A stretch of 10,213 bases of DNA from Actinomycetota bacterium. Lineage in GTDB: Bacteria > Actinomycetota > UBA4738 > HRBIN12. Below are positions 1 to 10,213 of the stretch, piece by piece. The translations under genes were made by a program, and so were the position numbers. The first letter of the stretch is position 1, and every line of letters starts with the position of its first letter. The notes beneath the pieces were generated by a model. That model worked only from the letters and a program-made list of their open reading frames with translations, did not search any database and was not told where the DNA came from. The stretch lies in assembly GCA_005885325.1 (NCBI GenBank), contig VAYX01000009.1, forward strand, positions 1-10,213, read 5' to 3'.

Positions 1-1
1 G

Positions 2-220
2 CCGCCGATCGAGGGCGACGCCTACGCGCTGTCGGATCTGCCGGAGCTGCCGGGCTCGCTGGAGTCGGCCATCCGGGCGTTCGAGGAGGACCGGGTCCTG
101 CGGTCGGCGCTCGGTGAGGGGTTCAGCGCGTACTTCACGACGTCACGCGCGTGGGAGCTGAAGGCCTGGCGGGAGACCGTCACCGACTGGGAACGCGAGC
201 GCTACGGGCGCTCGGTCTAG
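2..220 (+). CDS. Glutamine synthetase family protein, C-terminal fragment (5' end outside window)
   Basis: Only the last 72 residues are present; the reading frame is already open at base 2 and ends at TAG 218-220. The fragment contains PPIEGDAY, then LPGSLESAI, an acidic/hydrophobic helix, ALGEGF, and a terminal TDWERERYGRSV. These fit the C-terminal helical end of the glutamine synthetase family: a PP.xGxAY segment, an LPxSLxxA helix, then a closing W-E-R/Y stretch. They fit especially the GlnA-like/PuuA-like ligases of actinobacteria, which join glutamate to ammonia or an amine using ATP. The catalytic and adenylylation regions are outside the window, so true glutamine synthetase cannot be told from gamma-glutamylpolyamine synthetase. 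The converging aldehyde dehydrogenase next door slightly favours an amine-catabolic enzyme, which is inference. Confidence 0.8.
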   Translation, partial: PPIEGDAYALSDLPELPGSLESAIRAFEEDRVLRSALGEGFSAYFTTSRAWELKAWRETVTDWERERYGRSV

Positions 221-1629
221 CTAGCTCTCGGAGAAGTAGACGTTCTTCACCTCGGTGTACAGGTTCACCGCGTGCATGCCCATCTCCCGGCCGATGCCGC
301 TCCGCTTGTAGCCGCCGAACGGCGCCTCGGTGTGGACGCTGTGCGACGAGTTCACGCTGATGACCCCGGTGCGGATGGCCTTGGCTACCCGTATGGCCCG
401 GCCGAGGTCGCGGGTCCAGATCGACCCCGAGAGGCCGTACTCGGTCTCGTTGGCTAGGCGGATGGCCTCCTCCTCGGTGTCGAACGAGATCAGGCAGGCC
501 ACGGGCCCGAAGATCTCCTCCTGGGCCACCCGCGTGTCGTTCCGGACGTCGGCCAGCACGGCCGGCCGGAGGTAGAACCCGCCCTCGCCTCCAGCGACCT
601 GCGGGATCTCGCCGCCCGTGACCAGGCGCGCGCCTTCCTTCTGACCGATCTCCAGGTACTCGAGCGAGGTCTCCCGCTGCCCCGCCGAAATCATCGGCCC
701 GAGCTCCGTCCCCTCGTCGAGGGGCGGCCCCACCCTCAGCTCGTCGGTCCGCTTCGCCATGGCGGCGACGAAGTCGTCGTAGGCCGGCCGCTCGACGAAC
801 ACACGGCTCCGCGCGCAGCAGTCCTGCCCGGTGTTGCCGAACACCGACCACACGGAGCGTTCGACCGCCGTGTCAATGTCGGCGTCGGCGAACACCACGT
901 TCGCCGACTTGCCTCCCAGCTCGAGCGACACGCGGGTGATGTTCCGCGCGGCCAGGGCCATGATCTTCGACCCCACCTCGGTCGAGCCGGTGAACCCCAC
1001 CTTGTTCACGCGAGGGTCGGTGACGAGGGCGTTGCCGACCGCCGAGCCGGGGCCCGGCAGGACCGAGATGGCCTCCGGCGGGAGCCCCGCCTCGATCAGG
1101 ATCTCGGCCAGGCGGAGCACCGAGAGCGGTGTGTAGGAAGCGGGCTTCACCACGATCGTGTTGCCGCACGCCAGCGCGGGCGCGATCTTCCACGTCGAGA
1201 TGACGAGCGGGAAGTTCCACGGCGTGATGAGCGCGCACACGCCGACCGGCTCGCGGAGGGTCACGTCGAGCCCCGGATCCTGGATGGGCACGGTCTCGCC
1301 GAAGATCTTGTTGGCCGCACCACCCCAGTACTCGAGGGTGTGGGCTTCCCGACATTGCGCGCTTCGAGCTCCGCCAGGTCCTCCAACCGGTCCCGAACCA
1401 TCGCCGAGGCCCGCAGGAGCACGCGGCCCCGGGGCGTCGCGGAGGTCCTCGGCCAGGCACCCTCGTCGAAGGCCCGAACGGCCACGTCGACGGCCCGACG
1501 GGCGTCCTCGGGCCCGGCCTCGGCCACCTCGGCCATGGGGGCGCCGGTCCCCGGCTCGATCACGGCGAAGGTGTTGTCCTCGGCGGCGGGCCGGCGCTCA
1601 CCGCCGACGACCAACAGCTCGGTGGTCAT
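221..1629 (-). pseudogene. NAD(P)-dependent aldehyde dehydrogenase, disrupted by an internal deletion/frameshift
   Basis: The protein would oxidise an aldehyde to a carboxylate with NAD(P)+. The N-terminal piece starts at ATG 1629 (MTTELLVVGG), 3 nt after a GAGGAGGG ribosome binding site. It reads normally to RNVGKP at about 1342. The frame then changes, and the family match resumes as HTLEYWGGAANKIFGE (from 1342) down to the stop at 221-223. The second piece has the PWNFP cofactor-site motif, GFTGSTEVG, the LELGGKS motif with the general-base Glu (codon 920-922), GQDC with the catalytic Cys (codon 818-820), EEIFGPV, and PFGGYKRSGIGRE. Both pieces together give about 469 residues; a family member such as BetB has about 13 more between GKP and LEY. 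A deletion of 3n+1 bases, around 40 bp, would explain both the gap and the frame change. It lies 13 nt behind the kinase gene and is probably co-transcribed. The family is clear; the substrate (PuuC-like, betaine or other aldehyde) is not. It may be a real pseudogene or an assembly error. Confidence 0.88.
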
Positions 1630-1642
1630 CGTCCCTCCTCAG
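1630..1642 (-). promoter_or_regulatory. Ribosome binding site of the aldehyde dehydrogenase gene
   Basis: The 13-nt gap between kinase stop and dehydrogenase start contains GAGGAGGG followed by ACG and the ATG at 1629. The strong site and tiny gap indicate that the dehydrogenase is translated from the same mRNA as the kinase. No terminator or promoter fits in the gap. Confidence 0.7.
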
Positions 1643-6087
<4,445 letters not shown>

Positions 6088-6091
<4 letters not shown>

Positions 6092-6108
6092 CGCTTCTCC
6101 TTCTCCTT
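6088..6108 (-). promoter_or_regulatory. ATGA stop-start overlap with GGAGAAG ribosome binding site
   Basis: Read on the - strand, the last phosphatase codons (KEKEKR) form the purine-rich AAGGAGAAGGAGAAG, which doubles as the ribosome binding site for the kinase. The kinase ATG (6091-6089) and phosphatase TGA (6090-6088) share bases in the classic ATGA arrangement. This decides the kinase start and points to translational coupling of the pair. Confidence 0.8.
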
Positions 6109-8076
6109 GCGGGTCCACGTGCCGAACGGCAGACTTCCGGCCGAGCTCCTCGATCCATCCGGATGCGCCCGTATCACGAGCAAGGCCGCGTCGTCGCTGT
6201 TTCGTCCTCCGTTCGCGTCCAAGACCGCCTCCTCGAGCCGTTTGGTGAGTTCGCCGACGCTTTCACCGGCATACCGGCGGAGCACGTCGAGGAGCACGCT
6301 CTCGTCGGAGGTCGTCCCTCCCTCGGTGTGGAAGTCGACGCAGCCATCGGTGAAGAAGACGAGGACATCTCCGCTCCGTAGCGTCAGGTTGGTCTCCCGC
6401 AGCACGGGATCGGGGACGAGCCCGACCGCGGTGCCGGGCGTCCCCACCTCGTATGCAGACCCCGTCCGCCGGTCGAGCAACAGGGGGCGGGGGTGTCCTC
6501 CTAGGCTGAGCGTCACGTCGACGCCGTTTGCCGAGGGCCGAAGCACCCCGTGCGCGATCGTGCAGAACCGCTCCCCGAGCGCCTCCGAGAGCATCACTCG
6601 ATTCAGGATCTGCAGGACATCGGCGGGTGCGGTCCCCAGAAGCGCTGCCGCCCGGGTGGTGTAGCGCGCCAGCGCCGTGGTGGCAGCCGCCTCGATCCCC
6701 CTGCCGGAGACGTCGCCGACGACAACTCCCCACCGGCCCGATCCCAGCGCGTAGAGGTCGTAGAAGTCCCCCCCGATGCCGGTTCCGTCCCCGAAGGGTC
6801 GATACCCAGCCGCGATATCCAGACCGGGGATCGACGGGAGGGCCGGCGGCATGAGCGAGGCCTGCAACACGTGGGCCTCTTTCGCGCGCTGCCCGTACAG
6901 CCGTGCCCGCTCGACCGCCTGTGCGCACTGCGTTCCGAGGGCCGAGAGGAACGATCTGAGCTCGACGTCGACCTCTCGGTCACGATCGAAGGTCAGCTCG
7001 ATGGCGCCGAGGATCTCCCCTCTGATGACGAGCGGCACGATCGCCCGGTGGGCGGGCTGTCCGCCTCCGTCGGGTGCACCGGGTGCGGACGGCAGGACGA
7101 CCACCCCGCCGCGCTGCAGGACCGCTCCGAGCGGGTCTCCGCTCTTGAGCGAGATCGCCCGACGCGACTCGGTGTCGCCGGCCATGGAGCCAACCGGTCG
7201 GAGCGTCCCGTCGTCGGCGAGCATGAAGCACGTGCCTCCCGTCGCCCCCAGCTCCGCAAGGGCGTGGCTCATCACCGCGTCGGCGACATCCACCGGAGCG
7301 AGGGCGGCCGAAAGGCCGGACGTCAGCGATTGCAGGCGCGACAACCTGGCCGCGGCTTGCTCGGATCGCACGCGGAGACGGCGCTCCGATTCGAGTAGTC
7401 GTGTCCGGTCGATCGCGGCGGCCAGCCGCTCGGTCAACACGGCGTGGAGGGCAGACTCGTACGGCTGCTGCTCCGGACCGAGGAACAGGCAGAGACCGCC
7501 GATCACTCCCCGAGTCCCCAGGATGGGCATCGCACAGCCGCGGACGGCTCCGAGCCCGGCGCCGGGTCGGCCCTCGAGGATCTCCTCGGGGAGCGGGTGC
7601 AGGGCCAACGGCCTCCCCGTGCGGATCGCCTCGGTTATGGGGTGGGGGGTGTCCAGCGAATGCCCGGCGAAGGGGGCGGTGAGCCGCTCGAGGCCGGGAG
7701 TGGCGGAGACGGGCTCCACCCGCAACCGATATCCCGCCAGGCCGATGACCGCGCCCTTGGCCTCGAACGCGACCAATCCCGGTCCGACCGCGGCGTCGAT
7801 GACCTGTTGTACCGTCGAGCAACCGCTGAGGACGTCGTCGAGGTGGACGACGTTGCCGAGCGCCTCGCGGGGCAGCTGCGTGTTAGCGACCACATCATCA
7901 ATATCGGCAGGCACGCGTGGACTGGACTCATGGATGAAGGACGAAGGCCGGCGTTCGCCTGGGCCTCCGCGACCCCTCGGTGGTTCTTGTTGGAGGGATT
8001 CGAGATCCTCCACGGGCGCGGCCCCCGGCTCAGTGAACAGGCAAACAAATGTACCCTGATTGGACAGGGCAAACAT
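6088..8076 (-). CDS. GAF-GAF-SpoIIE/PP2C-type serine/threonine phosphatase
   Basis: A 662-residue soluble protein if the first ATG is used. Residues 1-60 are low-complexity and Pro/Arg/Gly-rich, residues about 78-225 look like a GAF domain, and a short helical linker (226-248) leads to a second GAF domain (about 250-390). The C-terminal SpoIIE/PP2C domain (about 400-638) begins with the family signature LQASLMPPALPSIPGLDIA. It carries the metal-binding acids: GGDFYD (Asp437), VVGDVSGRG (Asp455), FFTDG (Asp577) and SDDA (Asp628/629), plus GGHPRPLLL, so it should be an active Mn/Mg-dependent phosphatase. Known relatives (RsbU, SpoIIE) dephosphorylate STAS anti-anti-sigma proteins to release sigma factors; no STAS or anti-sigma gene is visible here. 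Its TGA overlaps the kinase ATG by four bases, implying coupled translation. The start is uncertain: ATG 8076 has a poor ribosome binding site and lies only 32 nt from the divergent VOC start. GTG 8013 or GTG 7914 are alternatives that keep both GAF domains. Confidence 0.9.
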
Positions 8077-8108
8077 GGCTCAGCGGAGCTTTCCAGGAGG
8101 GAGGCGGC
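8030..8108. promoter_or_regulatory. Shared 5' region of the divergent phosphatase and VOC genes, with small repeats
   Basis: This is the only relatively AT-rich stretch between the two divergent genes. It holds a direct repeat GGCAAACA at 8040-8047 and 8068-8075 (28 bp apart) and an inverted repeat CCCTG-N6-CAGGG at 8054-8069. Either could be a regulator site. I could not place convincing -35/-10 pairs for either gene. AGGAGGG at 8096-8102 is the VOC ribosome binding site. Confidence 0.35.
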
Positions 8109-8462
8109 ATGAACCTGAACAGCATCATGATCGGGTCCGAGGACCCTGGGCGCTTGACGGACTACTACGGCAAGCTCTTCGGCAAGCCCACCTGGGACGA
8201 AGGGGACTTCAAGGGTTGGCAGATCGGTTCGGGGTCTGTTTCGGTTGGGCTGCACGATCAGGTGAAGGGCAAGAACACCCACCCGGGCCGGGTGATGTGG
8301 AACATCGAGACCTCCGACGTGAAGGGCGACTTCGAGCGCTTCAAGGCGGCCGGAGCGACGGTGGTCCAGGAGCCGTATCAGCCCGAAGGGGCGCCCGAGA
8401 TGTGGGTGGCCACCTTCTCCGATCCGGACGACAACTACTTCCAGCTCATGAGCCCGATGTAG
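8109..8462 (+). CDS. VOC (glyoxalase/bleomycin-resistance) superfamily protein
   Basis: A 117-residue soluble protein beginning MNLNSIMIGSEDPGRLTDYYGKLFG and ending DPDDNYFQLMSPM. The first strand, the D-P-x-R-L-x-x-Y-Y helix, the central W-Q-I-G-S-G strand, and the final D-P-D-x-N-Y-F-Q-L-M-S-P strand give the paired beta-alpha-beta-beta-beta layout of VOC proteins. One chain of this length normally dimerises. The usual metal ligands are not evident: the first strand lacks the common His, and the last strand has Gln where glyoxalases often have Glu. A metal enzyme is therefore not certain, and it may be a binding or resistance-type protein of unknown substrate. ATG 8109 is chosen because AGGAGGG lies seven bases upstream; the open frame extends to 8049 without another good site. 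Confidence 0.88.
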   Translation: MNLNSIMIGSEDPGRLTDYYGKLFGKPTWDEGDFKGWQIGSGSVSVGLHDQVKGKNTHPGRVMWNIETSDVKGDFERFKAAGATVVQEPYQPEGAPEMWVATFSDPDDNYFQLMSPM

Positions 8463-8552
8463 CGACCGCTCTCGCGCTCCTCCCGCCTTTCCGCGCTCAT
8501 CGTGCGGGCCGACCCTCGGCACGTCCGATTTCGTCTGTTTCCCTCCCAGGAC

Positions 8553-8581
8553 TTGACAAACCGGAACCATCCGGGTGTACT
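8553..8581 (+). promoter_or_regulatory. Putative sigma70-like promoter of the DeoR-family gene with candidate operator
   Basis: TTGACA (8553-8558) is followed after 17 bases by TGTACT (8576-8581), four of six matches to TATAAT. The spacer carries an inverted repeat CCGGA-N4-TCCGG (8561-8574), well placed for a repressor to block RNA polymerase. A shorter GTGT-N6-ACAC (8575-8588) overlaps the -10 end. Autorepression by the downstream DeoR protein is an inference from position. Confidence 0.55.
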
Positions 8582-8614
8582 CCCACACGAAACAACGTAG
8601 ACGGGAGTTGCCTC

Positions 8615-9373
8615 GTGTACGCCGTGGAGCGACGCCAGGAGATCGCCACCCTGATCGAGGAGCGGGGTCGCGGCGATGTGACCGAGCTGGCCAGCCGGTT
8701 CGGGGTCACGCCCGAGACCATCCGCCGGGACCTGACCGAGCTCGAAGGCCGCCGCTTCCTTCGGCGGGTCCACGGCGGGGCGATCTCGATCCAGCGGTTC
8801 CGATCCGAGCCGGCGATCGCCGAGAAGGCTGCGGCGATGGCCACCGAGAAGGGGGCGATCGCCGAGGCGGCGCTCTCCTTCGTTCCCGAGCACGGGTCGG
8901 TGTTGCTCGACGCCGGCACGACCACACTCGCGCTCGCCCGGATCTTCCCCGACCGACCGTTGACGGTGTTCACCCATTCGGTAGCGGTAGCGCTGGAGCT
9001 CGCTGCTCGAACCGATCTCCAGCTGTACGTGATCGGGGGCCGTGTGCGGACCCGCACCCTCGCGAATGTCGATGACTGGGCCTTGCGTCAGTTGGCCGCC
9101 ATCCGGGTCGACGTCGCCTTCGTCGGAACCAATGGGTTCAGTGTCGAGCGGGGGCTGTCGACACCGGACCCTGCCGAGGCGGCCGTGAAGCATGCCATCT
9201 GCCTCGCAGCTGCGCAGGCGGTCGTCCTCGCCGACCACACGAAGCAGGGCGAGGAGTCGGCCGTCCGGTTCGCGGCGATCGACCAGTTCGACGTGCTGAT
9301 CAGCGATGCGGGGCTTGCTGAGGCCGACCGTCGCGCCCTCGAGGAGGCGGGCGTCGAGGTGGTGCTGGCATGA
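8615..9373 (+). CDS. DeoR/GlpR-family transcriptional repressor, probably of the mannitol PTS genes
   Basis: A 252-residue regulator. Residues 1-56 form the DeoR winged helix-turn-helix, with DVTELASRFGVTPETIRRDL as the recognition region and RRVHGGA as the family hinge. Residues about 75-230 form the DeoRC sensor domain, related to ribose-5-phosphate isomerase. It carries the sugar-phosphate loop DAGTTT (99-104), GTNGFS (171-176) and ADHTK (206-210). The length matches the usual 250-260 residues. GTG 8615 is preferred because the protein then begins MYAVERRQEI like other family members, with GGGAG seven bases upstream; the frame is open further 5' but that stretch lacks similarity. DeoR proteins usually repress sugar or polyol operons and are released by a phosphorylated sugar. 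mtlA 97 nt downstream on the same strand suggests mannitol-1-phosphate or fructose phosphate as the likely effector, which is inference. Confidence 0.92.
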   Translation: MYAVERRQEIATLIEERGRGDVTELASRFGVTPETIRRDLTELEGRRFLRRVHGGAISIQRFRSEPAIAEKAAAMATEKGAIAEAALSFVPEHGSVLLDAGTTTLALARIFPDRPLTVFTHSVAVALELAARTDLQLYVIGGRVRTRTLANVDDWALRQLAAIRVDVAFVGTNGFSVERGLSTPDPAEAAVKHAICLAAAQAVVLADHTKQGEESAVRFAAIDQFDVLISDAGLAEADRRALEEAGVEVVLA

Positions 9374-9404
9374 GGGGGTGATGGGAAGGGGTTTCTGGGA
9401 GGTC

Positions 9405-9432
9405 GCGGACGCTCGCTGAGGGCGAGGTCCGC
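9405..9432 (+). other. Stem-loop in the deoR-mtlA intergenic leader
   Basis: GCGGAC (9405-9410) pairs with GTCCGC (9427-9432), and CTCGC (9412-9416) pairs with GCGAG (9422-9426). This leaves a five-base loop and one bulged G: an 11-bp GC-rich stem. No T tract follows, so it is not a standard intrinsic terminator. It may tune mRNA stability or read-through between repressor and permease genes. Confidence 0.4.
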
Positions 9433-9470
9433 ATCGGATCTGGCAGAGCCAGAGGAGGGGGGAGCGAGCG

Positions 9471-10213
9471 ATGTCCATGTCGATCCCGGCCCCGACCGCA
9501 GCGTACGAGGAAGGGTGGCGGGCGAGGGTTCAGAAACTGGGTGGGTTCCTCGCCGGGATGGTGATCCCCAACATCGGCGCGTTCATCGCCTGGGGACTCA
9601 TCACGGCGTTCGTCATCCCGACGGGATGGATCCCCAACGAGAAGCTGGCCGAGCTCGTCGGGCCGATGATCCTGTACCTGCTGCCGATCCTCATCGGGTA
9701 CACGGGCGGCTGGCTCGTGCACGGGCGCCGTGGGGCCGTCGTCGGCGCGGTCGCGACCGCCGGGATCGTGGTCGGGGCCGACATCCCGATGTTCCTCGGA
9801 GCGATGATCGTGGGTCCCCTGGGCGGGTGGCTGATCAAGCAGTTCGACCGCTCGATCGAGGGTCACATCCCTGCCGGCTTCGAGATGCTCGTCGGGAACT
9901 TCTCGATCGGGATCCTCGGTGCGATCCTGGCCATCCTTGGCTTCTTGGCGATCGGCCCGTCTGTCGAGTCCGTCTCGAACGTGCTGGGGCATGGGGTCAA
10001 GATCCTGGTCGACCACACCCTGCTCCCACTCGCCTCGATCATCGTGGAGCCGGCGAAGGTCCTGTTCCTGAACAATGCGATCAACCACGGTGTCCTGGCA
10101 CCGCTCGGCGTGGCGGAGGCCGCCAAGAGCGGCAAGTCGATCCTCTTCATGATCGAGACCAACCCCGGTCCGGGCCTCGGGCTGCTCCTGGCATACTGGT
10201 TCTTCGGCCCTCG
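9471..10213 (+). CDS. mtlA: PTS mannitol-specific enzyme IIC(B) component, 5' part (runs off window end)
   Basis: The first 247 residues of the mannitol permease, which imports mannitol while phosphorylating it to mannitol-1-phosphate through the phosphotransferase system. From recall, the sequence follows E. coli MtlA closely and without gaps in key stretches: MVIPNIGAFIAWGLITA, IPTGWIPNE, GPMILYLLPILIGYTGG, GADIPMFLGAMIVGPLGGW, GFEMLVGNFS, LPLASIIVEPAKVLFLNNAINHG and IETNPGPG. Several hydrophobic membrane segments are visible (about residues 24-48, 64-84, 90-112, 140-165). The GIHE substrate motif, the IIB cysteine domain and any IIA domain lie beyond the window, so the domain count of the full protein is unknown. 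ATG 9471 follows GAGGAGGGGGG; an internal ATG two codons later is possible. No promoter is seen in the 97-nt gap after the DeoR gene, so co-transcription is likely. Confidence 0.96.
   Translation, partial: MSMSIPAPTAAYEEGWRARVQKLGGFLAGMVIPNIGAFIAWGLITAFVIPTGWIPNEKLAELVGPMILYLLPILIGYTGGWLVHGRRGAVVGAVATAGIVVGADIPMFLGAMIVGPLGGWLIKQFDRSIEGHIPAGFEMLVGNFSIGILGAILAILGFLAIGPSVESVSNVLGHGVKILVDHTLLPLASIIVEPAKVLFLNNAINHGVLAPLGVAEAAKSGKSILFMIETNPGPGLGLLLAYWFFGP

Noticed and set aside
6092..6118. GTG 6118 as the kinase start, nine codons upstream
   Set aside because: It has no clear ribosome binding site, whereas ATG 6091 has GGAGAAG and the ATGA overlap with the phosphatase stop.
6776..8059. A 427-codon open frame on the + strand opposite the phosphatase
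   Set aside because: It is antisense to clear GAF and PP2C motifs. The translation is Ser/Arg/Pro-rich with no domain and no ribosome binding site of note.
8488..8510. Possible terminator after the VOC gene (CCCGC and GCGGG arms)
   Set aside because: Only five paired bases with a long loop and no T tract, too weak to call in GC-rich DNA.
8060..8614. Extension of the DeoR frame upstream to 8060
   Set aside because: The extension runs through the VOC gene in another frame and through the TTGACA promoter. Family similarity begins only at MYAVERRQEI (GTG 8615).

Overview
This high-GC window looks like chromosomal DNA of an Actinomycetota-like bacterium, probably an environmental or metagenomic genome. 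The basis is GC-rich codon third positions, a GTG start, strong GGAGG-type ribosome binding sites, and protein styles typical of that phylum (GAF/SpoIIE phosphatases, poly-HAMP hybrid kinases, small VOC proteins). This placement is inference; there is no rRNA or marker gene here. I found no tRNA, rRNA, CRISPR array, insertion sequence, attachment site or origin.

Left end (1-1629). The window opens inside the 3' end of a glutamine-synthetase-family gene on the + strand (2-220). Facing it with no intergenic base is an aldehyde dehydrogenase gene on the - strand (221-1629). A glutamine synthetase-like ligase beside an aldehyde dehydrogenase recalls gamma-glutamyl-polyamine (Puu-type) catabolism, but the substrate is not proven. 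As written, the dehydrogenase is broken by a frame change at about 1335-1344. About 13 codons plus one base of the N-terminal cofactor-binding domain appear to be missing there.

Centre (1643-8076), all on the - strand and read from right to left. First comes a cytoplasmic two-GAF SpoIIE/PP2C phosphatase (6088 to about 8076). Its stop overlaps the start of a 1482-residue soluble hybrid histidine kinase (1643-6091) in an ATGA junction. The kinase has a very long HAMP array: eight roughly 92-residue HAMP pairs plus one final HAMP. GAF, coiled coil, HisKA, HATPase_c and a C-terminal receiver follow. This resembles the fungal Nik1/Os-1 (group III) kinases and their bacterial counterparts. The dehydrogenase follows 13 nt later with its own ribosome binding site, so phosphatase, kinase and dehydrogenase probably form one transcription unit. 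The phosphatase-kinase pair looks like a signalling module joining PP2C partner switching to a phosphorelay. Its output regulator is not in the window.

Right end (8077-10213), + strand. A divergent intergenic stretch leads to a small VOC-superfamily protein (8109-8462). Next is a DeoR-family repressor (8615-9373) with a recognisable TTGACA promoter and a candidate operator. Last is the 5' part of a mannitol PTS permease gene, mtlA (9471 to the window end). The repressor probably controls itself and the mannitol uptake genes. No non-coding stretch exceeds 300 bases. The longest are the VOC-deoR gap (8463-8614) and the 5' region shared by the phosphatase and VOC genes.
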